From a virus: a stretch of DNA of 34,983 nt. Positions 9,361 to 15,455 of this stretch are shown piece by piece. The notes beneath the pieces were generated by a model. That model did no database searches and was not told the DNA's origin. It saw only the letters and a list, made by a program, of their open reading frames with translations. Position numbers and translations under genes: made by a program. The stretch spans positions 1 through 34,983 of the IMG/VR virus record IMGVR_UViG_3300028829_002225; one strand, 5' to 3'. Positions within the stretch are counted from its first letter, which is position 1; each line of letters begins with the position of its first letter.

Positions 9361-9362
9361 TG
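9271..9362 (+). repeat. Direct repeat copy 2 of the same block
   Basis: This is the second copy of the block at 8909-9000, offset by 362 bases. Differences are confined to third positions and a short segment around GYK(M/N)G; the last 38 bases, to the ATG of the next gene, are the same. The bodies of the two host genes upstream are different. Confidence 0.85.
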
Positions 9363-9614
9363 CGTACGCACTTTTCTAAAGGAGGATTACGTCAATGGGT
9401 AGCAGACAAATGGGTAGACATAGGAGCACCGAAGAAAGACGGAAAATATCAACCATGCGGAAGAAGCAAAGGCTCAAAGAGGAAGTATCCGAAATGCGTC
9501 CCACTTGCAAAAGCCACACGGATGTCAAGTTCGCAGAAGGCGAGTGCTGTCAAACGAAAGCGAGCTGCAGGTAACCCTGGCGGTAAACCAACTAACGTAA
9601 AGACATTTGCATAA
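9360..9614 (+). CDS. Small basic protein, DUF5872-like
   Basis: An 84-aa basic protein with the ordered pattern LRQWVADKWVDIGAPKKDGK, then YQPCGRSKGSKRKYPKCVP, then KATRMSSSQKASAVKRKR. Two cysteines lie in PCGRS and PKCVP. This matches what I remember of DUF5872, a family of small basic proteins in phages and some cellular genomes; the number should be checked. The function of that family is not known to me. It begins on the previous stop within a TAATG junction, preceded by a weak GGAAAG purine site. Its place in the run of small basic proteins suggests shared expression. Confidence 0.68.
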   Translation: MRTHFSKGGLRQWVADKWVDIGAPKKDGKYQPCGRSKGSKRKYPKCVPLAKATRMSSSQKASAVKRKRAAGNPGGKPTNVKTFA

Positions 9615-9895
9615 TGAGAAAACAAGATAATATGCCAGCAAGAAATAAAAAGAATTTCAGATCTACAAAGTCTGGAGCAGGTATGACACGAGCCGGTGTC
9701 GCTGCCTATAGAAGAAAAAATCCCGGTTCTAAATTAAAAACAGCTGTGACCGGTAAAGTTAAAAAAGGGTCCGCTGCCGCTAACAGGCGAAAATCTTACT
9801 GCGCAAGAAGTGCAGGACAAATGAAACAATTTCCTAAAGCTGCGGCTAATCCAAATTCAAGACTAAGACAGGCACGGAGAAGATGGAAATGTTAA
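9614..9895 (+). CDS. Small very basic protein, DUF6321-like
   Basis: A 93-aa Lys/Arg-rich protein. The core reads GAGMTRAGVAAYRRKNPGSK and then LKTAVTGKVKKGS, NRRKSYCARSAGQ, ending ARRRWKC. The pattern GxGxTxAGVxxYRRxNPGSKLKTAVT with a terminal WxC is one I recall as DUF6321 in marine phages; the family number is from memory. The start at 9614 overlaps the previous stop; a second in-frame ATG at 9632 is an alternative and has no better ribosome-binding site. The charge suggests binding to DNA or RNA, but this is not shown. Confidence 0.68.
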   Translation: MRKQDNMPARNKKNFRSTKSGAGMTRAGVAAYRRKNPGSKLKTAVTGKVKKGSAAANRRKSYCARSAGQMKQFPKAAANPNSRLRQARRRWKC

Positions 9896-10123
9896 ATGCA
9901 ATTAGAAAACACAATCAATAAATTACTTAGATTTTTAAGAGTCAGAATAGATTCTTTATCCATGTCAGTTACATCCGGTGGGGTTGACAGTATGGAAAAT
10001 TACAAGTATATTATAGGACAAATAAACGCCTACGAGGCAACACTACAGGAACTCTCTAACCTGCTAGAAGACAAGGAGCAAAATGAAAAAGGAACAGTCA
10101 TCGATATTAACACCAAACAATGA
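9896..10123 (+). CDS. Small coiled-coil protein; function unknown
   Basis: A 75-aa, mostly helical protein. The pattern of hydrophobic residues (INKLLRFLRVRIDSL, then a SGGVDSMENYKYIIGQINAY turn-helix, then LQELSNLLED) suggests a helical hairpin. Such small SGGV-containing helical hairpins are, from memory, frequent before capsid genes in marine phages. It starts immediately after the previous stop. Its 3' 41 bases overlap the GroES-like gene in another frame and carry that gene's AAGGAG ribosome-binding site, so the two are likely coupled. Confidence 0.65.
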   Translation: MQLENTINKLLRFLRVRIDSLSMSVTSGGVDSMENYKYIIGQINAYEATLQELSNLLEDKEQNEKGTVIDINTKQ

Positions 10124-10499
10124 TATTATTGGTGTAAAAAAATCAGAGAAAAAAGAAGAGAAAGAACCTAAATTACCAAAACCTACTGGGTGGAGGATGA
10201 TAGTTTTACCTTTCAAGATGAAAGAAAAAACTAAAGGTGGATTAGTATTAGCTGAAACAACTATAGAGAGACAACAAGTTGCATCTCAAGTTGGATTAGT
10301 ATTAGCTATGGGCCCACAATGTTATAAGGATAAAGAGAGATATCCTGAAGGTCCATGGTGCAAGGAGAAAGATTGGGTTATGTTTGCAAGATATGCAGGT
10401 AGCCGAATCAAAATAGATGGTGGGGAAATGCGTCTGCTAAACGACGATGAAGTGTTAGCAACAATTGATAGTCCAGAGGACATCTTGCATGAGTTCTAA
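10083..10499 (+). CDS. GroES-like co-chaperonin (phage Cpn10)
   Basis: A 138-aa protein matching the chaperonin-10 fold: GWRMIVLPFKMKEKTKGGLV from residue 36 and LAMGP at 74-78. The middle reads KDWVMFARYAGSRIKIDGG, and the closing strand is MRLLNDDEVLATI. The LVL tripeptide at residues 54-56 sits where GroES carries the IVL that docks on GroEL, so this protein probably caps host GroEL, as T4 gp31 does for capsid folding. It differs from bacterial GroES by a charged N-terminal extension of about 35 residues and an insert YKDKERYPEGPWCKEKD. The start has an AAGGAG site 4 nt upstream, inside the previous gene. Its place just before scaffold and capsid supports a capsid-folding role. No GroEL gene is in the window. 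Confidence 0.87.
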   Translation: MKKEQSSILTPNNDIIGVKKSEKKEEKEPKLPKPTGWRMIVLPFKMKEKTKGGLVLAETTIERQQVASQVGLVLAMGPQCYKDKERYPEGPWCKEKDWVMFARYAGSRIKIDGGEMRLLNDDEVLATIDSPEDILHEF

Positions 10500-10517
10500 A
10501 CATAGGAAGGAGTAACT

Positions 10518-11444
10518 ATGCCAGAAGAAAATAAAAAAACAGTACCTATTGATACATCAGGACCTGATGCTACAATAGACATTGAAGAAACAAAAGATGA
10601 GGCTGTAATTGAACAGCCGGAAACAAATGACGAAGGAACAGATAAAACATTTGAAAACGAACGAGAAACAAAGTTAGAAGAAAAAAAAGACGATAGTGAG
10701 TTAGAAGATTACAGCAAAGGTGTACAATCTCGTATTGCGAAATTAACTCGTAAAATGAGAGAAGCAGAGAGAAGAGAACAAGCTGCTGTTGAGTATGCAA
10801 AAGCTGTAGAAGAGAAAAGACAAGTATTAGAAAAACGTTTTGAAAAAACGGATTCTGATTACATTAAAAAATTTGAGACAACTATATCATCAGGTTTAGA
10901 GTCTGCACAAAAAGAATTAGCTGCAGCTATTGAATCAGGTAATGCAGAAGCTCAGGTTGCAGCCAATAAGAGAATTGCGACACTCGCGTTTGAGAATGCA
11001 AAACTTGAATCGGCAAAAGAGGGTAGACAAAAAACACAGGAAGAGAAGCCTGTACAACAACTATCTCAAGCAAATAATGTAAACATTCCTCAAAGAGATG
11101 ATCCGATTAATCCGGATCCAAGAGCTGAAGCATGGGCTGCAAAAAACTCATGGTTTGGGTCTGATAGAGCAATGACTTACACTGCGTTTGAGATTCATAA
11201 GGATCTTACTGAAAAAGAAGGGTACGATCCAAGTTCTGACGAGTATTATGCGGAAGTTGACAAGAGAATTAAGATTGACTTTCCACATAAATTTGGTAAT
11301 ACTGAAACTAAGCAAACGGCCGCCCCTGTTCAGACAGTGGCTTCTGCTACAAGAAGCGTAAAGCCTGGTCGCAAAACTGTGAGACTCACATCTTCACAGG
11401 TAGCAATAGCTAAAAAATTAGGTGTGCCAAGGAGCGTAACATGA
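10518..11444 (+). CDS. Probable capsid scaffolding protein
   Basis: A 308-aa protein of composition and position typical for a scaffold, the internal chaperone that shapes the procapsid and then leaves. Residues 1-60 are acidic and disordered-looking. About 60-165 is a charged helical coiled coil (SRIAKLTRKMREAERREQAA). A short conserved-looking block (DPRAEAWAAKNSWFGSDRAM) follows near 200. The C-terminus is basic (KPGRKTVRLTSSQVAIAKKL), as in scaffolds whose basic helix-turn-helix contacts the coat. It lies between GroES and the coat genes, with a GGAAGGAG site upstream. No protease domain is visible. The call rests on pattern and order rather than family recognition. Confidence 0.75.
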   Translation: MPEENKKTVPIDTSGPDATIDIEETKDEAVIEQPETNDEGTDKTFENERETKLEEKKDDSELEDYSKGVQSRIAKLTRKMREAERREQAAVEYAKAVEEKRQVLEKRFEKTDSDYIKKFETTISSGLESAQKELAAAIESGNAEAQVAANKRIATLAFENAKLESAKEGRQKTQEEKPVQQLSQANNVNIPQRDDPINPDPRAEAWAAKNSWFGSDRAMTYTAFEIHKDLTEKEGYDPSSDEYYAEVDKRIKIDFPHKFGNTETKQTAAPVQTVASATRSVKPGRKTVRLTSSQVAIAKKLGVPRSVT

Positions 11445-11902
11445 CAAAAGACGAAAAAAATACTTCTCGTGCGAGCCAAACACGGTCAAAATCTGAGAGA
11501 CCTAAAGTGTGGGTTCCACCATCTTCTCTAGATGCACCCCCTGCGCCTGATGGATTCAGGTATAGATGGATAAGAGCTGAAGTCGTAGGATTTCAAGATA
11601 CGAAAAACATAACTGGAAAATTAAGAGAAGGTTATGAATTAGTTCGTGCCGAAGAAGTCGAAAACGCAAGTGATTATCCAGTCCTTGAAGAAGGAAAATA
11701 CAAAGGGGTAATTGGGGTAGGTGGCCTTCTCCTTGCGAAGGTACCCGAAGAGATAATTGAGCAACGAAACGACTACATGTTGAATAGACATCAAGAACGT
11801 AGCGATGCTGTAAACAATGATCTTATGAGGGAGCAGGATAAGAGGATGCCGATCAATGTTGAAAGGCAGTCTCGTGTAACCTTCGGTGGTACTAAAAAGT
11901 AA
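11441..11902 (+). CDS. Conserved small protein between scaffold and decoration genes; function unknown
   Basis: A 153-aa protein overlapping the scaffold stop by four bases (ATGA). The N-terminus is basic and flexible; then comes VWVPPSSLDAPPAPDGFRYR with WIRAEVVGFQDTKNI, a Pro-rich lead into a small beta domain. The middle has VIGVGGLLLAKVPEEIIEQR and the C-terminal third is a charged helix. I recall similar proteins directly before the capsid genes of marine phages, but no function. It could be a head-assembly accessory or minor capsid component. A 70-nt gap with a UUCG hairpin separates it from the next gene. Confidence 0.7.
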   Translation: MTKDEKNTSRASQTRSKSERPKVWVPPSSLDAPPAPDGFRYRWIRAEVVGFQDTKNITGKLREGYELVRAEEVENASDYPVLEEGKYKGVIGVGGLLLAKVPEEIIEQRNDYMLNRHQERSDAVNNDLMREQDKRMPINVERQSRVTFGGTKK

Positions 11903-11929
11903 TTTTTAAATCACTGAATTATATAAACC

Positions 11930-11956
11930 GTACTGGAGGCCCTTCGGGGCAGGTAC
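11930..11956 (+). promoter_or_regulatory. UUCG-tetraloop hairpin upstream of decoration/capsid genes
   Basis: GCCC-TTCG-GGGC (11939-11950) forms a four-pair stem closed by a stable cUUCGg tetraloop. Flanking GTAC (11930-11933) and GTAC (11953-11956) can extend it through an internal loop. No T-run follows; instead an AAGGAG ribosome-binding site lies at 11959-11964 before the ATG at 11973. It is therefore more likely an mRNA processing or stability element, or a 5'-UTR hairpin, than a rho-independent terminator. Confidence 0.45.
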
Positions 11957-11972
11957 ATAAGGAGAAACAACT

Positions 11973-12539
11973 ATGGCAAATAGAAACACACAAGGTTTTG
12001 GTTTAGTTGCTGCAGGAACGCTTGGATCAACTCCAGCGACTTCTGGGCAAGGTAAATACAAAATCGATGCTGGTTATGGAACTACTATATACAATGGTGG
12101 TGCCGTTGCTTCTGCTGCTGGTTACATTGTCGAAGGTCAGGGAACTGATACTCCGATTCTTGGCGTATTGAATGGAATATTCTACAACGCGGCTACAACT
12201 TTAAAGCCGACGTTTGCGAATGCTTACATTGCAACAATCACGCCTGCTAACAGTGAAGACACGGATGCTTTTGTATTCGATAACCCTCAACAACAATATG
12301 TAGTAGCAACAGACGCAACTGTAGCACAAGCTGGTTTCCTAGAAACTTATGACATGAATACTACTGCTGGTAGCGATACCACTGGTAAGTCTTCAGCGAC
12401 ATTAGATATAGGTGACACAAGTGCAGATGGAGCTTCATGGAGATTATTAAGATCTGCTGAAGATCCTGAAAATGAAGATATTGGTGCAGCTTTCGCATCA
12501 GTAGTAGTAGTTGCTAATCTAATAGAGCTACAATCGTAA
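11973..12539 (+). CDS. Probable head decoration/minor capsid protein
   Basis: A 188-aa protein rich in Ala, Thr and Gly with few charged residues, beginning MANRNTQGFGLVAAGTLGST. The composition (small polar residues, beta-prone) and the location directly before the major capsid gene suggest a capsid decoration protein that binds the mature shell. An AAGGAG site lies 8 nt upstream. Inside, an NPQQQYVVATDATVAQAGF strand region and an acidic end (ENEDIGAAFASVVVVANLI) look like a compact beta domain. I do not know a named family; the function is inferred from position and composition. Confidence 0.65.
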   Translation: MANRNTQGFGLVAAGTLGSTPATSGQGKYKIDAGYGTTIYNGGAVASAAGYIVEGQGTDTPILGVLNGIFYNAATTLKPTFANAYIATITPANSEDTDAFVFDNPQQQYVVATDATVAQAGFLETYDMNTTAGSDTTGKSSATLDIGDTSADGASWRLLRSAEDPENEDIGAAFASVVVVANLIELQS

Positions 12540-12560
12540 AGCTAGAATAGGAGAACAAAA

Positions 12561-13469
12561 ATGGCAATATCACGATCACAACTAGTTAAAGAACTAGAGC
12601 CAGGTTTGAACGCACTGTTCGGCTTGGAATATAAAAGGTATGAAAATCAGCATGCTGAGATTTATACTAACGAAAACAGCGACAGAGCTTTTGAAGAAGA
12701 AGTTATGTTATCTGGATTCGGAAACGCACAAGTAAAAGGTGAAGGTTCTGGAGTTTCATTTGATGAAGCACAGGAAACTTTCACTGCTCGTTACACTCAC
12801 GAGACAGTAGCTTTAGCGTTCGCAATCACTGAAGAAGCGATTGAGGACAATTTGTATGACAGACTTGCGTCTAGATATACAAAAGCTTTAGCAAGATCTA
12901 TGTCGAATGCGAAACAAGTTAAAGCTGTTGAACCATTAATTAATGGTTTCGGTGGTGGTTTCACTTCTGGTGACGGTGCTAATTTATTTAGTACATCACA
13001 CTCGACTGTATCAGGGTCTTTCCAAAATACTCTGACTACACAAGCAGATCTTAACGAAACTTCGTTAGAGCAATCTTTGATCGACATCGGTCAAATGACT
13101 GACGAAAGAGGTCTAAGAGTTGCAGCAAGAGGAGTAAAAATGATTATTCCTTCTGAGCTTCAGTTTACAGCTGAGAGATTGATGAAATCTCAAGGTAGAA
13201 CTGGAACAGCTGATAACGATATCAATGCAATCGTATCTATGGGTATGGTTCCTCAAGGTTATAGAGTGAACAATTACCTAACTGATACAGATGCATTCTT
13301 TATCTTAACAGACGTACCAAATGGTATGAAAATGTTCACAAGAGCTCCATTGACAACTGCAATGGAAGGTGACTTCGATACTGGAAACGTTAGATACAAA
13401 GCTAGAGAAAGATACTCGTTTGGAGTATCAGACCCTAGAGGTATCTTCGGAGTATCTGGAGCAGCGTAA
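12561..13469 (+). CDS. Major capsid protein
   Basis: A 302-aa coat protein with features of an HK97-type fold. The N-terminal arm (SQLVKELEPGLNALFGLEYK) leads to an E-loop-like region (EGSGVSFDEAQETFTARYTH). A spine helix follows (ETVALAFAITEEAIEDNLYD, then RLASRYTKALARSM), and the C-terminal half is beta-rich, ending RERYSFGVSDPRGIFGVSG. The FFILTDVPNGMKMFTRAPL block is typical of coat proteins I remember from uncultured marine phages. A GGAG site lies 10 nt upstream. No delta domain or protease site is obvious, and scaffolding appears to be the separate gene at 10518. The 3' side is followed by a 9-bp hairpin. Confidence 0.88.
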   Translation: MAISRSQLVKELEPGLNALFGLEYKRYENQHAEIYTNENSDRAFEEEVMLSGFGNAQVKGEGSGVSFDEAQETFTARYTHETVALAFAITEEAIEDNLYDRLASRYTKALARSMSNAKQVKAVEPLINGFGGGFTSGDGANLFSTSHSTVSGSFQNTLTTQADLNETSLEQSLIDIGQMTDERGLRVAARGVKMIIPSELQFTAERLMKSQGRTGTADNDINAIVSMGMVPQGYRVNNYLTDTDAFFILTDVPNGMKMFTRAPLTTAMEGDFDTGNVRYKARERYSFGVSDPRGIFGVSGAA

Positions 13470-13481
13470 TAAGTAAATTTT

Positions 13482-13505
13482 TGTGGCGGACATTGTTCCG
13501 CCACA
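13482..13505 (+). promoter_or_regulatory. 9-bp perfect stem hairpin directly after the major capsid gene
   Basis: TGTGGCGGA (13482-13490) and TCCGCCACA (13497-13505) pair perfectly around a six-base loop. The next bases are ACTAGAAAG, so the U-run of a classical terminator is missing on the plus strand. It may protect the 3' end of capsid mRNA or give partial termination. It also overlaps an apparent GTG start at 13483, arguing that the next gene begins at the ATG at 13519. Confidence 0.55.
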
Positions 13506-13518
13506 ACTAGAAAGAGAA

Positions 13519-14019
13519 ATGTACACAACAATAGTAAAAGAAAACTTTTTTGATAATGTTGAAGATATAATTAATATATCTAAAAAATTAAAATATTATC
13601 CACCAAAGAAAAAAGATAACTGGCCTGGTTTAAGAACTAAATCATTACATGAAACTAACTACGATTTATTTTGTACAATAGTTAATAAAGTTATTAGAAA
13701 TTATTACACAACGAATGAATGTAGATTTAATAATACATCGGTTTATTTTAGTAAGATAAAAAAAGGACAAAAAGGTAAAACACATTTTCATTATGACCAA
13801 AATATGGCAATAGCTGGTGTGGTTTATTTATCAGAAGGTGATATAAAATCAGGTACAACTTTATTTAATAAAGATAAAAAAAAACATATCATTGTTGGTA
13901 ATGAGTTTAATTCTATGGTATCTTACGATGGTAAAAAATACCATGGTATTACAAATTTAAATTCTTTTAAAGAAAGGTTGACATTAAACATATTTATTGG
14001 AGATATAGAAGTATTATGA
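13519..14019 (+). CDS. Fe(II)/2-oxoglutarate-type oxygenase (DUF6445-like) next to the capsid gene
   Basis: A 166-aa protein, from the ATG at 13519, with a double-stranded beta-helix pattern. Metal ligands are predicted at H91 and D93 (HYD in HFHYDQN) and H142 (YHGITN), with R153 (ERLTLNIF) in place to bind 2OG. The order HxD, then GVVYLSEG, GTTLF, H and R recalls DUF6445. A GTG at 13483 is in frame but sits inside the hairpin stem after the capsid gene, so the ATG is preferred. Products of this fold hydroxylate proteins, nucleic acids or small molecules; the substrate here is unknown. It overlaps the next gene by ATGA and stands apart from the oxygenase cassette at 22139. Confidence 0.72.
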   Translation: MYTTIVKENFFDNVEDIINISKKLKYYPPKKKDNWPGLRTKSLHETNYDLFCTIVNKVIRNYYTTNECRFNNTSVYFSKIKKGQKGKTHFHYDQNMAIAGVVYLSEGDIKSGTTLFNKDKKKHIIVGNEFNSMVSYDGKKYHGITNLNSFKERLTLNIFIGDIEVL

Positions 14020-14366
14020 AAAAATTCACAATTACAATCTGGGCATACGATCATTACGCAAAATTTAACGTTTTAGCGGAAGATAATGCTGTTTCTCTTG
14101 AAGAATCGATCCTTGACAAGTTGGGAGAAAAGAGTATAAATTGGGAATATCTCGGAAATTCATATGATGACCGAGTAAACAGGATAACCTATGAGGAGGT
14201 TGTTGATGATACAAGACCTATACAAACAAAAAAGGTCCTTGGAGTTGAAGTGGGAACAGGAGCATCTACAAAGTTAAAAAAGTCATTACTGACATTAAGC
14301 TGGAAGAAGCAGCTATTGCCCACAGACAGAATACTGTCGAAGGTGCAGCTCCGCAAGTTTCTGTAG
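14016..14366 (+). CDS. Small conserved-looking protein; C-terminal part may be out of frame
   Basis: A 116-aa ORF starting in an ATGA overlap. Residues 1-65 (MKKFTITIWAYDHYAKFNVL, then NWEYLGNSYDDRVNRITYEE) look like a genuine small alpha/beta domain. Past about residue 65 the frame overlaps a second ORF with its own GAGGAGG site (ATG at 14206), and the composition becomes less natural. The real protein may be this whole ORF, or a shorter version whose stop has been lost. No function is recognised. Confidence 0.5.
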   Translation: MKKFTITIWAYDHYAKFNVLAEDNAVSLEESILDKLGEKSINWEYLGNSYDDRVNRITYEEVVDDTRPIQTKKVLGVEVGTGASTKLKKSLLTLSWKKQLLPTDRILSKVQLRKFL

Positions 14367-14374
14367 CTACTTAG
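14206..14374 (+). pseudogene. Small coiled-coil ORF broken by a one-base frameshift
   Basis: An ATG at 14206 follows a strong GAGGAGG site (14193-14199). It reads MIQDLYKQKRSLELKWEQEH and then L-Q-S before a TAA at 14275-14277. The frame one base later continues KKVITDIKLEEAAIAHRQNT followed by VEGAAPQVSVAT and TAG at 14372-14374. Removing one base near the AAAGTTAAAAAAG run joins the halves into a 55-aa charged helical protein. The good ribosome-binding site and protein-like sequence on both sides suggest a real gene hit by an indel or sequencing error. Function unknown. Confidence 0.5.
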
Positions 14375-14421
14375 TAAAAAGCTACATCGTTGAATAAATC
14401 ACATTCACATTACAGGCTCTC

Positions 14422-14450
14422 TTGCACTCTACTAAAAACTAGTATATAGT
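14422..14450 (+). promoter_or_regulatory. Sigma70-like promoter upstream of decoration/tail genes
   Basis: TTGCAC (14422-14427) and TATAGT (14445-14450) are separated by exactly 17 bases, close to the TTGACA-17-TATAAT consensus, in a 168-base gap without a convincing gene. Transcription would begin near 14457 and read the gene at 14535. AT-rich sequence makes chance matches common, so this is a candidate. Confidence 0.4.
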
Positions 14451-14472
14451 TTTATTACTATACAATTAATTA

Positions 14473-14513
14473 GAACATAGACGCGTATAGTCGACGGCCT
14501 AGAGACTATGTTC
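14473..14513 (+). promoter_or_regulatory. Stem-loop in the 5' leader of the gene at 14535
   Basis: GAACATAG (14473-14480) and CTATGTTC (14506-14513) form an eight-pair stem around a 25-base loop, between the candidate promoter and an AGGAGG site at 14521-14526. It would lie in the untranslated leader of the mRNA and could control stability or translation. The remaining bases of this gap (14375-14534) show no ORF. Confidence 0.4.
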
Positions 14514-14534
14514 GATAACTAGGAGGATATAATT

Positions 14535-15089
14535 ATGGCATCAACTACGTTTAACGGACCGGTACGTTCGGAAAAAGGCTTTCAAGTAGCGACTAAAAAT
14601 ACGTCTACTGGAGCAGTAACAACTAGAATGAGTTCAGGTATGCCTGACTTAACTGGTTTATCAGTATCAGATGTAGCAACAGCTACTGCTATTACACTAG
14701 CAGCAGACACTATTTCTATAATCAACTATACAGGTGCAGCAGCTGCAACTTGTACATTACCTGCAGCAACAGCAGGAACAGTTGTAGTTTACGCGCAAGC
14801 GGTTGACACAACTGGTGGAACAGCAACATTAGTTTTTGATGCAGCTGGTACAGATGTTTGGGCAACTGGTTCAGTTATTGAATCAAGAGCAGCGAATGAA
14901 GTAGCTTTTGATACTTCAGCAGCAAGTGAAACTAAATTGACTTTCACTCCAGCTAACGCAACAACAAACTTGTTGACTGTTGGTGGACAGATTGCTTTCA
15001 TTTGTTATGAAACAGGTACGTGGCACATCGCGTCATCATTAGCTAGAGAAACAACTCAAGTTACTGGTGCATTTGCATTTGCATCGTAA
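14535..15089 (+). CDS. Probable decoration or head-fibre structural protein
   Basis: A 184-aa Ala/Thr-rich protein of low charge beginning MASTTFNGPVRSEKGFQVAT. The FNGPVRSEKGF opening is one I recall in structural genes of marine phages. Repeated beta strands with TAT/TAG turns, and WHIASSLARETTQV near the end, suggest a jelly-roll or beta-barrel domain exposed on the particle. It has a consensus AGGAGG site 8 nt upstream, its own candidate promoter and leader hairpin, and a strong UUCG hairpin terminator after its stop. This arrangement suggests high, separately controlled expression. The exact particle location is inferred. Confidence 0.62.
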   Translation: MASTTFNGPVRSEKGFQVATKNTSTGAVTTRMSSGMPDLTGLSVSDVATATAITLAADTISIINYTGAAAATCTLPAATAGTVVVYAQAVDTTGGTATLVFDAAGTDVWATGSVIESRAANEVAFDTSAASETKLTFTPANATTNLLTVGGQIAFICYETGTWHIASSLARETTQVTGAFAFAS

Positions 15090-15100
15090 TAAATAATTAG

Positions 15101-15120
15101 TGTGGGGCTTCGGCCCCACA
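15101..15120 (+). terminator. Rho-independent-type terminator with UUCG tetraloop
   Basis: TGTGGGGC (15101-15108) and GCCCCACA (15113-15120) pair perfectly around TTCG, giving an eight-pair GC-rich stem closed by a cUUCGg tetraloop. It is followed by TATTAATTTT. The T-rich tail is interrupted, so termination may be partial and allow some reading into 15145. This is the clearest terminator in the window. Confidence 0.7.
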
Positions 15121-15144
15121 TATTAATTTTAAGGAGAAACAAAT

Positions 15145-15447
15145 ATGGCAACATCAGATCAACAGTTTTCTACAAGAACTTCTGACGGTAGATTTGGTAA
15201 AGCAACAGACGCTTCAGGTTCATTTATTGGACCAGCTAGAATAACTTATATTCAAGTTGAAGGCGTAGCTAATAGTAACATCAAACTTTATGATGGAACT
15301 AGTGCTTCTGGGGCTTTAGTATTCGAAGGTAATTGTGGAACTGAAGGGTTAGACATTTACGTACCAGGAAGTGGTATTAGATGTAGAACTGGAATATATT
15401 TAGATTTAACCAATACAACATCAGTTACTATTGGATATACTGGCTAG
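15145..15447 (+). CDS. Small virion structural protein
   Basis: A 100-aa protein, low in charge, beta-rich and Gly/Ser/Thr-rich: ARITYIQVEGVANSNIKLYD, then GALVFEGNCGTEGLDIYVPG. The pattern (strand, NIKLYDG turn, IYVPGSGIR turn, LDLTN strand) resembles small beta-sandwich head or tail proteins. The gene follows the strong terminator and has an AAGGAG site 8 nt before its ATG. It resembles the later small protein at 30076 in general type only. Its virion role is inferred from composition and location. Confidence 0.58.
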   Translation: MATSDQQFSTRTSDGRFGKATDASGSFIGPARITYIQVEGVANSNIKLYDGTSASGALVFEGNCGTEGLDIYVPGSGIRCRTGIYLDLTNTTSVTIGYTG

Positions 15448-15455
15448 GAGGTTAA

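Noticed and set aside
13483-13518. GTG start at 13483 for the oxygenase after the capsid gene
   Set aside because: These bases form a perfect hairpin stem, and the encoded residues before the ATG at 13519 are not part of the fold.
14270-14284. Programmed frameshift at 14270-14284
   Set aside because: No known shift pattern (such as a slippery heptamer with a downstream structure or an RF2-like CUU-UGA) is present; an indel or sequence error is simpler.
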